Shown here: positions 32,182 through 39,654 of the stretch, one piece after another
How positions within the stretch are numbered: the first letter of the stretch is position 1
Layout: every line of letters starts with the position of its first letter
NCBI GenBank assembly: GCA_019636175.1
Contig: JAHBYC010000020.1
Span: forward strand, 1 to 50,061
Length of the DNA stretch: 50,061 nucleotides
Source: Caulobacter sp.
GTDB taxonomy: Bacteria; Pseudomonadota; Alphaproteobacteria; Caulobacterales; Caulobacteraceae
Direction of reading: 5' to 3'
The notes under the pieces: generated by a model
Told to the model about the DNA's origin: nothing
Databases searched by the model: none
What the model saw: the letters and a program-made list of their open reading frames with translations, nothing else
Position numbers and translations under genes: made by a program

Positions 32182-32358
32182 ATGCTCAAATGGGCCCTCA
32201 TTCTCGCCGTCGTCGCCATTATCGCCGGTGTGCTCGGCTTTGGCGGCATCGCAGGCGCCGCCGCCGGGATCGCCAAGCTGCTCTTTGGTCTCTTCGTCAT
32301 CGGCTTCCTGATCGTTCTGGCTCTCGGCATCTTTGGAGCCAAGAAACTGACCAGCTGA
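32182..32358 (+). CDS. DUF1328 small membrane protein (second copy)
   Basis: A 58-residue protein, [20 protein letters not shown] at the N-terminus, ending in FGAKKLTS. It has two hydrophobic helices around [14 protein letters not shown], the same layout as the copy at 9842. CAGGAGAG lies eight bases before the ATG. The in-frame opening at 32143 is not needed. It is probably monocistronic and stress-induced. A GC-rich 12-bp inverted repeat begins 11 bases after the stop and may end its transcript or belong to the next gene's leader. Function unknown. Confidence 0.9.
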   Translation: MLKWALILAVVAIIAGVLGFGGIAGAAAGIAKLLFGLFVIGFLIVLALGIFGAKKLTS

Positions 32359-32368
32359 CCGGTCAGTG

Positions 32369-32449
32369 CGGGCGGGCGCTCTAAACCAAGGCGAAAGGCT
32401 TGAGGCGTATGACAACGTCCACGCAGAGACGTCCGAAAGCGCCCGCCCG
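32369..32449 (+). promoter_or_regulatory. Structured leader enclosing the GNAT gene start
   Basis: CGGGCGGGCGCT (32369-32380) pairs perfectly with AGCGCCCGCCCG (32438-32449). The 57 bases between can form two hairpins (CAAG/CTTG and ACGTC/GACGT), giving a three-way junction. The right arm ends on the G of the GTG start of the GNAT gene and covers the place of its ribosome binding site. It could limit translation or act as terminator for the DUF1328 gene; there is no T-run. Confidence 0.55.
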
Positions 32450-33528
32450 TGCAGATCGACATTGTCCGTCCCGATGAACTGACAGCCGCCCAGATCGATC
32501 ACTGGGCCGGCCTGCAGGGCGCTGACCCCCGGCTGCACAGTCCGTTCCTGTCGCCCTGCTGGGCGCGTTCGGTGGCCCAGGCCCAGGGCGACCGCGCCAA
32601 CGTCAAGGTGGCAATGCTGCACGAGGGCGGCCAGCCGCGAGGCTATATGGCGGCCCGGGCCGGGTTGCTGACGGCGATGCCTGTCGGCGCCCCGATGTGC
32701 GACTATCAGGGCCTGGTGGCGGAGCCCGGCGTCCCCTTCGATCCGGTGAAGATGGTCCAGGCCCTGGGCGTCGGCCGGTTCGACTTCTGCCATATGCTGG
32801 AGGGCCAGAGTGGCTTCGAGGCCCATCTGAAGGGCGCCCAGCCCTCCTTCGCCATCGACGTCTCCGAAGGCTATGAGGCCTACGCCCAGGCCCGGCGGGC
32901 CACGGGCGTCACCGCCCTGAAGGATACCGACAAGAAGCGTCGCAAGCTGGAGCGCGAGGCCGGGACCCCGGTGTTCGCCGCCTTCTCCCGCTCGCGGGCC
33001 GACTTCGATCAGCTGATCGCCTGGAAGCGGGCGCAGTGGAAGGCCACGGGCCAGACCGACGTGCTGGCCGCGGGCTGGACCTCCAGGCTGGTGCGCGACC
33101 TGTTCCAAAGCCGCGACCCGGACTTCGGCGGCGTGCTGTTCACCCTTCACGTCGGCGAAAAGCTGGCGGCCGCGCAGTTCAACCTGCGGGCCCACGGGGC
33201 CATCAACAGCTGGCTGATCGGCCATGACCCGGCCTTCGAACGCTGGAGCCCGGGCATGATCCTGTTCCAGGACATCCTGCGGTGGATGGACGCCTCCCCC
33301 TACTGGCGGCTGGATCTCGGCGCCGGCGACTACCGCTTCAAGCGCGAGCTGGCCAATGTGGTGACTCCGGTCGCCCACGGCTTCGTCGGCGACGCCTCGC
33401 CGGCGGCCCTGATGCGCGGGGCCGCCTACGCCCTTCGCCAGGCGGCGGAGTCCCTGCCGCTGGGTCCGGTGTCGGCGTTGCCCGGCAAGGCCATGCGGCG
33501 GCTTGACCTGATCCGCGGATTGCGGTGA
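32449..33528 (+). CDS. GNAT-fold N-acetyltransferase (CelD/BioF2-like)
   Basis: A 359-residue cytoplasmic protein with the double-GNAT (Acetyltransf_6) layout: FLSPCWARSVAQAQGDRANV near the N-terminus, DTDKKRRKLEREAGTPVFA in the middle, GGVLFTLHVGEKLAAAQFNL and INSWLIGHDPAFERWSPGMI near the acetyl-CoA site, and LDLGAGDYRFKRELANVV at the end. Caulobacter HfsK, a holdfast polysaccharide acetyltransferase, has this architecture, so a cell-surface polysaccharide role is possible. I cannot confirm orthology by eye. The GTG start lacks a good ribosome binding site and sits in a stem. The stop is two codons before an alternative GTG of the threonine dehydratase gene, so the two may be an operon. Confidence 0.85.
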   Translation: MQIDIVRPDELTAAQIDHWAGLQGADPRLHSPFLSPCWARSVAQAQGDRANVKVAMLHEGGQPRGYMAARAGLLTAMPVGAPMCDYQGLVAEPGVPFDPVKMVQALGVGRFDFCHMLEGQSGFEAHLKGAQPSFAIDVSEGYEAYAQARRATGVTALKDTDKKRRKLEREAGTPVFAAFSRSRADFDQLIAWKRAQWKATGQTDVLAAGWTSRLVRDLFQSRDPDFGGVLFTLHVGEKLAAAQFNLRAHGAINSWLIGHDPAFERWSPGMILFQDILRWMDASPYWRLDLGAGDYRFKRELANVVTPVAHGFVGDASPAALMRGAAYALRQAAESLPLGPVSALPGKAMRRLDLIRGLR

Positions 33529-33560
33529 AGCCTGAGGCCTCCCTCCGGCCCAGGCTTCCC

Positions 33561-34763
33561 ATGACCCTTTCCATCGATGACATCCGCGCCGCGGCCGCCC
33601 GCCTCGAGGGCCATGTCGAGCGTACGCCCTGCCGTCATTCGAAGACCCTGTCGGAAATCACCGGCGCCCAGGTCTGGGTGAAGTTCGAGAATCTGCAGTT
33701 CACCGCCGCCTACAAGGAACGCGGCGCGCTCAACAAGCTGCTGTTGATGAGCGAGGCCGACCGCGCCAAGGGCGTCATCGCCGCCAGCGCCGGCAACCAC
33801 GCCCAGGGCCTGGCCTATCACGCCACCCGGCTTGGCATCCCCTCGACCATCGTCATGCCCCGGGGCACCCCCTTCGTGAAGGTCGAGCATACCCGCAATC
33901 ACGGGGCCACCGTCGTCATCGAGGGCGACAGCTACGATGACGCCTACGCCCACGCCATGAAGCTGAAGGACGAGGGCGGCATGACCTTCGTCCACCCCTT
34001 CAACGACTACGAGGTCATGGCCGGCCAGGGCACCATCGCCCTGGAAATGCTCGAGGACGTGCCTGATCTGGAAATCCTGCCGGTGCCGATCGGCGGCGGC
34101 GGCCTGATCAGCGGCGTCGGCACCGCCGCGAAGGCGATCAGCCCCGACATCCGCATCATCGGCTGCGAGCCGGCGATGTATCCCAGCTTCACCGCCCGCA
34201 TGCGCGGCATCAACGGCCAGTCCGGCGGCCAGACCATCGCCGAGGGCATTGCGGTCAAGCAGGTCGGGGAGCTGACCTATGGCGTGGCGCGGCCGATCAT
34301 CGAGGATGTGCTGCTGCTCGAGGAATCCTTCATCGAGCGGGCCGTCGCCCTCTACTGCAATGTCGAAAAGACGGTGGCCGAAGGCGCCGGGGCCGCCTCG
34401 CTGGCGGCGCTGCTGGCCTATCCCGAACGGTTCCGCGGCAAGAAGTGCGGCCTGATCCTCTGCGGCGGCAATATCGATACCCGGCTGCTGGCCAGCGTCC
34501 TGACCCGCGAACTGGTGCGGGCCCAGCGGCTGGTCTCCCTGCGCATCGTCGGCGATGACCGGCCCGGCCTGCTGGCCACGGTCAGCCGGGTGATCGGCGA
34601 GATGGGCGGCAACATCATCGAGGTGGCCCACAATCGCCTGGCCCTCGATGTTCCGGCCAAGGGTGCGGAGTTCGACATCACCATCGAAACGCGCGACGCC
34701 CGCCACACCCAGGAAATCATGAACGAGCTGCGCGAGCAGGGCTATCCGCCGCGCGCGGTCTAG
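33561..34763 (+). CDS. ilvA: Threonine ammonia-lyase with ACT domain
   Basis: A 400-residue PLP enzyme turning threonine into 2-oxobutyrate and ammonia, the first step toward isoleucine. PLP lysine Lys52 is in TAAYKERGALNK. The phosphate loop is PIGGGGLISG and the substrate loop ASAGNHAQGLAYHA. A single C-terminal ACT domain (about 325-400: LVSLRIVGDDRPGLLATVSR, ALDVPAKGAEFDITIETRD) suggests allosteric control. Single-ACT forms are called IlvA or TdcB-like in different schemes. ATG 33561 is preferred. A GTG at 33525 overlaps the stop of the GNAT gene and would add 12 residues rich in Pro/Arg. Confidence 0.92.
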   Translation: MTLSIDDIRAAAARLEGHVERTPCRHSKTLSEITGAQVWVKFENLQFTAAYKERGALNKLLLMSEADRAKGVIAASAGNHAQGLAYHATRLGIPSTIVMPRGTPFVKVEHTRNHGATVVIEGDSYDDAYAHAMKLKDEGGMTFVHPFNDYEVMAGQGTIALEMLEDVPDLEILPVPIGGGGLISGVGTAAKAISPDIRIIGCEPAMYPSFTARMRGINGQSGGQTIAEGIAVKQVGELTYGVARPIIEDVLLLEESFIERAVALYCNVEKTVAEGAGAASLAALLAYPERFRGKKCGLILCGGNIDTRLLASVLTRELVRAQRLVSLRIVGDDRPGLLATVSRVIGEMGGNIIEVAHNRLALDVPAKGAEFDITIETRDARHTQEIMNELREQGYPPRAV

Positions 34764-34858
34764 GCTCTGCCGCTCCGCCATTGAGGCCCCCCTCATCTCG
34801 GGGTGACGACCGGCGGGAAACTCGCTAACTGCGCTGCATCTGTCCCATGAGAGTCGCC

Positions 34859-35356
34859 ATGCGCCGCATCGCCACCGTCCTCCTCGCCGCCGTTGCGGCC
34901 CTGTCCCTCGCCGCCTGTGACGGCGGCAAAGCGGCCCGCAAAAACCTGCTGGAAGGAACCGAGTTCCTGGCCGAGAACGCCAAAGCCGAGGGCGTCACGA
35001 CCCTGCCCGACGGCGTGCAACGCCGGATCATTCAGTCGGGGCCGACCAGTGGCCTGAAGCCGCGTCGCGGCGATGAACTGAAGGTCCACTACGAGGGCAA
35101 GCTGCTCAACGGCGAGGTTTTCGACTCCAGCTACGAGCGCGGCTCCCCCATGACCATGGAGTTGAACGGCTTGATCAAGGCCTGGATGGATGTCCTGCCG
35201 ATGATGCGGCCGGGGGACACCTGGGTGCTCTATGTTCCGCCAGACCAAGGCTACGGCAAGGACGGATCGGGCAGCATTCCGCCAAACGCGGTGCTGGTGT
35301 TCCGCATCGAACTGATCGACGTCCTGCCCTCGGGTCGCAACGCGGCCAGGGGATAG
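34859..35356 (+). CDS. FKBP-type peptidyl-prolyl isomerase, lipoprotein
   Basis: A 165-residue exported isomerase. MRRIATVLLAAVAALSLAAC is a lipoprotein signal (lipobox LAAC). The FKBP domain (about 65-155) has GDELKVHYEGKLLNGEVFDS, SYERGSPMTMELNGLIKAWM, PGDTWVLYVPPDQGYGKDG and IPPNAVLVFRIELIDV, close to FklB/Mip. The short helical N-terminal part is much reduced compared with Mip. It should help fold envelope proteins, anchored to a membrane. ATG 34859 has GAGA six bases upstream; ATG 34847 would add four residues. Convergent with purU 22 bases later. Confidence 0.9.
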   Translation: MRRIATVLLAAVAALSLAACDGGKAARKNLLEGTEFLAENAKAEGVTTLPDGVQRRIIQSGPTSGLKPRRGDELKVHYEGKLLNGEVFDSSYERGSPMTMELNGLIKAWMDVLPMMRPGDTWVLYVPPDQGYGKDGSGSIPPNAVLVFRIELIDVLPSGRNAARG

Positions 35357-35378
35357 CGCAACGCCGGTCGCGGCGGCC

Positions 35379-36236
35379 TCAGTCGGTGAACACCACCGTC
35401 TTGCGGCCGTTCAGCAGCACCCGGTCCTCCAGTCGCCAGCGCAGGGCGCGGGCCAGGACGCGGCGTTCGATGTCGCGGCCCTTGCGGATCAGGTCTTCGG
35501 GCGTGTCGCGATGGCTGATGCGTTCGACGTCCTGCTCGATGATCGGTCCCTCATCGAGGTCGCCGGTGACGTAGTGGGCGCTGGCGCCGATCACCTTCAC
35601 CCCCCGGACATGGGCCTGGTGATAGGGCCGCGCGCCCTTGAAGCCGGGCAGGAAGCTGTGGTGGATGTTGATGCAGCGGCCTTCCAGCTTGGCCGCCAGA
35701 CCGTCCGACAGCACCTGCATGTAGCGGGCGAGCACGACGATGTCGGTGCGGGTCTCGCGGATCAGGGCCCAGAGTTCCCCCTCCTGCTCCAGCTTGGTCT
35801 CCTTGGAAACCGGCAGGTGGTGGAAGGGCAGGCCGTCCAGATCAACATGACGGAAGGTGTCGGCGGCGTGGTTCGACACCACCGCCACGACCTCCATCGG
35901 CAGATCCCCGATGCGCCAGCGGTAGAGGAGGTCGGCCAGGCAATGATCGGTCTTGCTGGCCAGGATCATCACCCGGTAGCGGTCGGCCGGGTCGCGCAGG
36001 CTCCAGCGCATGGCGAAGGCGGCGCCGACCGGCTCGAAGGCGGTCCTCAGCTCGGCCAGGCCCGCCTCGCCGGGATCGAACACCACCCGCATGAAGAAGG
36101 CCCCGGTCTCGGCGTCGTTGAACTGCTGGGCGTCCAGGATATTGCAGTCGCGATCCGCAAGAAAAGCCGAGACGGCGGCGACGATGCCGCGCCGGTCGGG
36201 GCAGGCCAGGGTCAGGATGGGGGCGTTGGCGGTCAT
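35379..36236 (-). CDS. purU: Formyltetrahydrofolate deformylase
   Basis: A 285-residue enzyme that hydrolyses 10-formyl-THF to formate and THF, balancing one-carbon pools. The N-terminal ACT domain ([40 protein letters not shown]) senses glycine/methionine in E. coli. The formyltransferase-type C-terminal domain has [40 protein letters not shown] with the catalytic Asn/His, and [18 protein letters not shown] with the catalytic Asp. ATG 36236 is chosen over the earlier in-frame start because ACT homology starts there. Copy 2 of the cruciform repeat begins 40 bases upstream, in the purU-argE divergent promoter region. Confidence 0.95.
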   Translation of the reverse strand: MTANAPILTLACPDRRGIVAAVSAFLADRDCNILDAQQFNDAETGAFFMRVVFDPGEAGLAELRTAFEPVGAAFAMRWSLRDPADRYRVMILASKTDHCLADLLYRWRIGDLPMEVVAVVSNHAADTFRHVDLDGLPFHHLPVSKETKLEQEGELWALIRETRTDIVVLARYMQVLSDGLAAKLEGRCINIHHSFLPGFKGARPYHQAHVRGVKVIGASAHYVTGDLDEGPIIEQDVERISHRDTPEDLIRKGRDIERRVLARALRWRLEDRVLLNGRKTVVFTD

Positions 36237-36275
36237 GGTGATCTGGCGCGTAGCGGGCGGCGGGCAGCGGAGCAA

Positions 36276-36400
36276 GTGCGTCCTTCGACACGCCTCGCCG
36301 GGCGAGGCTACTCAGGATGACGAACAGGGGCGAAGGGTCATCTACAGAAGGCCGTCATCCTGAGTAGCGATCCGGCTGGATCGCGTGTCGAAGGACGCAC
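36276..36400. repeat. Four-way-junction (cruciform) repeat, copy 2
   Basis: The same 18-bp outer arms as at 16934 (GTGCGTCCTTCGACACGC, inverted at 36383-36400) and a 16-bp inner inverted pair (GCTACTCAGGATGACG). The two side hairpins are CTCGC-CGG-GCGAG and GATCC-GGCT-GGATC, different in sequence from copy 1 but still paired. The central loop is also different. It fills most of the 203-base divergent region between purU and argE. Confidence 0.92.
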
Positions 36401-36439
36401 GATGCTGCGGCCGCGGCCGAAGTTCGCTACATCATCCCC

Positions 36440-37612
36440 ATGACCTCTTCCGACGCCCTTCACGCCCGCGCCACCGACATCCTCGCCACCCTGGTGGGTT
36501 TCGACACCACCTCGAGACTGTCGAACCTGGAGCTGATCGAATGGGTCGAGGCCTATCTCGACGGTCACGGGGTGGCCTCGCGCCGGGTGGCCAACGCCGA
36601 CGCCAGCAAGGCCAATCTGATGGCCCGGGTGGGCCCTGCGGCCGAGGGCGGGGTGATCCTGTCGGGTCATACCGACGTGGTGCCGGTCGACGGCCAGCCC
36701 TGGACTTCCGACCCCTTCACCCTGACCGAGCGCGACGGAAAGCTCTACGGACGGGGCAGTTCCGACATGAAGGGCTTCATCGCACTGGCGCTTGCGGCGG
36801 TCCCCGACATGGTGGCGGCCGGGCTGCGCCGACCGATCTGGCTGGCCCTGTCCTACGACGAGGAAGTCGGCTGTCTAGGGGCGCCGGCGATGATCGAGGC
36901 CCTGGCCGGGGTCGAACCCCGTCCGGCGCTGGCGGTGGTCGGCGAGCCCACCGGCATGGAGGTTGTCGGCGCCCACAAGGGCATCCTGTCGGCGACGGTG
37001 GTGGTCAACGGTCGCGAGGCCCATTCCAGCCAGACCCATCTTGGCGTCTCGGCCAACATGATCGCCCTTGGCCTGATGGCCGACCTCACCGCCCTGGCGG
37101 ACCGGCTGATCGCCGCCGGCGACCCGGCCTCACCCTTCGAGCCGCCCCACGCCACCCTGACCATCGGGGTTATCCAGGGGGGCACGGCGATCAACATCCT
37201 GGCCCGGGAATGCCGCTTCTCGTTCGACCTGCGCTGCCCGCCCGGCCAGGACCCCAACGCCCTGCTGACGCCCTTCTTCGACCGTTGCCGCGCTGTGGAC
37301 GCTGAGCTGAAGGCCCGGTCGCCGGACATGGGCGTGCGGTTCGAGATCCATGCCGATGTGCCATCCCTGGCTCTCCAGGCCGGCGGCCCGGCCGAGGCCC
37401 TGGCCCGGCGCCTGGCCGGCGACAATGGACCGCTGCGGGCCGTCCCCTATGCGGCGGAGGCCGGTCAGTTCCAGCTGGGGGGCTTTCCGGTGGTGCTGTG
37501 CGGTCCAGGCTGGATCGATCAGGCGCATCAGCCCGATGAGTGGATCGAGGTCCGCCAGATGCAGCGCGGAGCGCAGTTCATGACCCGGCTGGTGGAGGAG
37601 ATGCGGGGCTGA
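36440..37612 (+). CDS. argE: Acetylornithine deacetylase
   Basis: A 390-residue M20-family zinc hydrolase that releases acetate from N-acetylornithine in arginine synthesis. Metal ligands: His in LSGHTDVVPVDG, bridging Asp in YGRGSSDMKGFIAL, the catalytic/ligand Glu pair in SYDEEVGCLGAP, Glu/Asp in VVGEPTGMEVVGAHKG, and the last His in IDQAHQPDEWIEV. The dimerisation domain (about 185-290) begins at SATVVVNGREAHSSQTHLGV. ATG 36440; the cruciform repeat ends 39 bases upstream. Convergent with the XRE gene 12 bases later. Confidence 0.94.
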   Translation: MTSSDALHARATDILATLVGFDTTSRLSNLELIEWVEAYLDGHGVASRRVANADASKANLMARVGPAAEGGVILSGHTDVVPVDGQPWTSDPFTLTERDGKLYGRGSSDMKGFIALALAAVPDMVAAGLRRPIWLALSYDEEVGCLGAPAMIEALAGVEPRPALAVVGEPTGMEVVGAHKGILSATVVVNGREAHSSQTHLGVSANMIALGLMADLTALADRLIAAGDPASPFEPPHATLTIGVIQGGTAINILARECRFSFDLRCPPGQDPNALLTPFFDRCRAVDAELKARSPDMGVRFEIHADVPSLALQAGGPAEALARRLAGDNGPLRAVPYAAEAGQFQLGGFPVVLCGPGWIDQAHQPDEWIEVRQMQRGAQFMTRLVEEMRG

Positions 37613-37624
37613 GGGCGAGGGGCC

Positions 37625-37873
37625 TCAGGCGCCCGCGTAGCCGTCGTCGTCGTCGCCGAAGTCGGCCGGTCCCGGTTCGAAAGACAGGATGTCCCCCGGC
37701 TGGCAGCCCAGTTCGCGGCACAGGGCGTCGAGGGTCGAGAAGCGGATGGCGCGGGCCTTGCCGGTCTTCAGGATCGACAGATTGGCGATGGTCACCCCGA
37801 CCCGGTCGGCCAGTTCGGTGAGGGACATGCGCCGCTCCAGCAGCACGCGGTCCAGGCGGACGTGAATGGCCAT
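37625..37873 (-). CDS. XRE-family (YozG-like) small regulator
   Basis: An 82-residue protein that is almost all helix-turn-helix: IHVRLDRVLLERRMSLTELA, DRVGVTIANLSILKTGKARA, IRFSTLDALCRELGCQPGDI. An acidic tail, DFGDDDDGYAGA, follows. This is the HTH_26 type that usually accompanies DUF2975 membrane proteins, and here the DUF2975 gene lies 17 bases upstream on the same strand. It probably controls its own operon. ATG start. Confidence 0.92.
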   Translation of the reverse strand: MAIHVRLDRVLLERRMSLTELADRVGVTIANLSILKTGKARAIRFSTLDALCRELGCQPGDILSFEPGPADFGDDDDGYAGA

Positions 37874-37890
37874 GATCTAGACTCCGGCCC

Positions 37891-38421
37891 TCATATCGTC
37901 AGTTCGGCTTCGTTGCGCAAACGCGCGCCCTCGCGGAACACCTCGGCCAGGACAAAGACCACCATCACCGAAAACCAGGTGGTCGGGCTGAATCCGGCGC
38001 TGATGCTCTGCAGGCCCGGCAGCATCAGGGCCGCGGCGGTGGTGTAGATCCAGGTGCCGACGGTCAGGCCGGCCAGGCACAGGCCGATCAGGCGCAGGCG
38101 GCCGACGTTGTCGGGGTGGAAGGGGTCGCCGGCGGTCAGGGTCTTGAAGATCCGGCGCAGCTGGCCAACGATCAACAGCCATCCGCTGGCGTACAGGGCG
38201 CCGCCGAACAGTCCGGCGGTCAGGGTGGCGCCGATATGGTCGGTGGTGCCGATATCGGTCTTGATCTCGATCTTGGCGATCAGGTCCGTGTTGAAGCTGA
38301 GCAGCAGCATCACGATCCCGGCCAGGGCCAGTGAGCCGATCAGTCCCCACAACAGGAACCAGGTCACGTCGAGAATGATCTTGAGGAAGCTCGATATCGA
38401 GCCGGGTCCCAGTGTCCTCAT
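37891..38421 (-). CDS. DUF2975 membrane protein
   Basis: A 176-residue inner-membrane protein with four helices: LKIILDVTWFLLWGLIGSLA, LTAGLFGGALYASGWLLIVG, LIGLCLAGLTVGTWIYTTAA, and FSVMVVFVLAEVFREGARLR. The QLRRIFKTLTAGDPFHPDNV loop between helices 2 and 3 is the DUF2975 hallmark. It is co-transcribed with the YozG-like XRE regulator. The family's function is unknown; in Firmicutes the pair is linked to envelope or stationary-phase states. ATG 38421. Copy B of the short repeat lies 26 bases upstream. Confidence 0.9.
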   Translation of the reverse strand: MRTLGPGSISSFLKIILDVTWFLLWGLIGSLALAGIVMLLLSFNTDLIAKIEIKTDIGTTDHIGATLTAGLFGGALYASGWLLIVGQLRRIFKTLTAGDPFHPDNVGRLRLIGLCLAGLTVGTWIYTTAAALMLPGLQSISAGFSPTTWFSVMVVFVLAEVFREGARLRNEAELTI

Positions 38422-38446
38422 GTCCGTGCTGTTCCTTGAGTGTCCC

Positions 38447-38490
38447 GGAGCGCTTTCCGACCGGCGTGACCCGGTTATCGGATCAGATGC
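38447..38490. repeat. Short palindromic repeat, copy B
   Basis: GGAGCGCTTTCCGACCGGCG followed by TGACCCGGTTATCGGATCAG. Same ends as copy A (AGCG..TTCCGA, GGTTATCGGATC) with ACCGG/CCGGT as its internal pairing. The rest of 38491-38649 has GC-rich partial hairpins but no gene I can support. Confidence 0.6.
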
Positions 38491-38649
38491 ACGACATGCA
38501 AGGGCGGCGGGGCAGGCGAAGGGGGGCGATCGGATCGCGCCCTGCCGCGGCCTCGCCCTGAAGGGCGTCAGCCGCCCGCCGGTTCGATCCCCTGATCGGG
38601 TCGACCGGCGAGCATGTCTTGACGCGGAGGCTCATCTACGCGCCGCCGC

Positions 38650-38766
38650 TCAGATCGATTGAGCAAAGAAGCTGTAGGCGGCCAGCGGCATGGCGACGAC
38701 GACGGCGGTGTAGACGATGCCGACGGCGAGGCGGTCGATCAGCGAAGTGGCTTTGGCGAAAGTCAT
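38650..38766 (-). CDS. 38-residue single-helix membrane protein
   Basis: [20 protein letters not shown] then a hydrophobic helix VAMPLAAYSFFAQ and stop. GAGGG lies ten bases before the ATG at 38766. The opening at 38862 adds a Pro/Arg-rich leader and is not convincing. Small one-helix proteins of this form are common but usually unannotated. The AT-rich palindromic region at 38865-38930 is the likely promoter. No family recognised. Confidence 0.6.
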   Translation of the reverse strand: MTFAKATSLIDRLAVGIVYTAVVVAMPLAAYSFFAQSI

Positions 38767-38881
38767 TGGTTCAGGTCCCTCTGGTGTCTTGCGGCCCGCC
38801 CCGCGGGGCGAAACCGGCGGGCGACAACAGCGCCGCCCGTGAGATGAGGGATAGGGGCGCATCGCTTATCAATCAAATTAC

Positions 38882-38921
38882 ATATCGTTTAACGATATTA
38901 AACTCTCGTAACAGAGTTACG
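38882..38921. promoter_or_regulatory. AT-rich operator region with two perfect palindromes
   Basis: ATATCGTT-T-AACGATAT (38882-38898) is an exact 8-bp inverted repeat. CGTAAC-AGA-GTTACG (38907-38921) is another. They lie in the only markedly AT-rich stretch of this neighbourhood, between the Pro-rich membrane protein gene and the 38-residue protein gene. The first palindrome has the form of a dimeric repressor operator. No regulator is obviously paired with it. Confidence 0.6.
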
Positions 38922-38943
38922 GGATGTTTAACCGGCCCGACCG

Positions 38944-39477
38944 CTAGAAGGGCACCTCCGGCGGCGGCGGCGCGGTCTTTTCCTTCGGCGGCTCGGCGGC
39001 GGGCGTTGTCTTGGGCGTCGCCTTGGGTTGAGCCTTGGGCTGGGCCGTCTTGCCGGCCGGCGGCTGGGCGGACGGCGGCTGCGACGGAGCCGATTGGGCC
39101 GCCGGCCCCTTGGCGGCGGGGGCTTTTTCCGGCGCCTTCTCTACGGCCTTGGCCGGCGGAGGGGTTTCGGCGGGGGCGGGGGTCTCGACGGCGGGCGGCG
39201 CCTCCGGCGGCTCTTCCTCTTCGGCCTTGGGCGCGGGTTTGCTCGCCGGGACCTGGGCCGGCGGCGGGGTGGCGAAGCTGCGCTCCAGCGCGGCCGGATC
39301 GATCGGCACCGCCTCGGGCGGCCCGGCGGCGGCGGCCGGCGCCGCGGGACCGCCGGCTTCCCATTCCGGCGCGCTGCGACGCAGGGAATCGTTCATGCCC
39401 ATCCACAGTCCGACCGCCGCGCAGGCGATCAGGGCCAGGACCACGAGGCGTAGGGTGGCGGGCGTTATCCGGTGCAT
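38944..39477 (-). CDS. Membrane-anchored Pro/Ala-rich protein
   Basis: A 177-residue protein. Residues about 8-27 are a single membrane anchor (TLRLVVLALIACAAVGLWMG). The rest is low complexity, rich in Pro, Ala, Lys and Glu (for example KAEEEEPPEAPPAVETPAP), and probably an extended periplasmic spacer. It ends PPPPEVPF. No catalytic domain and no family recognised. TonB- or FtsN-like spacers look similar, but no TonB or SPOR domain follows. ATG 39477 has no strong ribosome binding site. It is divergent from the efflux operon, with 177 bases between. Confidence 0.7.
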   Translation of the reverse strand: MHRITPATLRLVVLALIACAAVGLWMGMNDSLRRSAPEWEAGGPAAPAAAAGPPEAVPIDPAALERSFATPPPAQVPASKPAPKAEEEEPPEAPPAVETPAPAETPPPAKAVEKAPEKAPAAKGPAAQSAPSQPPSAQPPAGKTAQPKAQPKATPKTTPAAEPPKEKTAPPPPEVPF

Positions 39478-39535
39478 GGGCCGACACTATCGGCAGTCGT
39501 CGCGGGGGAAAAGCGTCGTCGTCGACGCCCGTCCC

Positions 39536-39566
39536 TTGAAAAGTGGACGTAGGGGTCCATTTTAAT
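39536..39566 (+). promoter_or_regulatory. Efflux operon promoter with operator 1
   Basis: TTGAAA (39536-39541) and TTTAAT (39561-39566; TTTTAA one base earlier gives an 18-base spacer) look like -35 and -10 elements. Between them lies TGGACGTAGGGGTCCA (39544-39559). This operator position would block RNA polymerase when bound. A close match to the operator is found at 39603. Confidence 0.6.
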
Positions 39567-39602
39567 CTTGCCGCCGCGTCCGGCCGGCTGTAACCGCTTC
39601 GC

Positions 39603-39618
39603 AGGACGCCAGCGTCCA
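39603..39618 (+). promoter_or_regulatory. Candidate TetR operator 2
   Basis: AGGACGCCAGCGTCCA matches operator 1 at the positions GGACG-N4-5-GTCCA and is a near-perfect palindrome. It lies in the leader 36 bases before the EmrA-like ATG, about 59 bases centre to centre from operator 1. Confidence 0.55.
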
Positions 39619-39654
39619 GTTTTCAATTTTCAGAGTTTTCAGGGCTGTTCCTCC

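Noticed and set aside
32369-32449. tRNA-like folding of the GNAT leader
   Set aside because: The closing stem is 12 bp, there is no anticodon-arm or T-arm consensus, and no CCA or tRNA B-box-like sequence.
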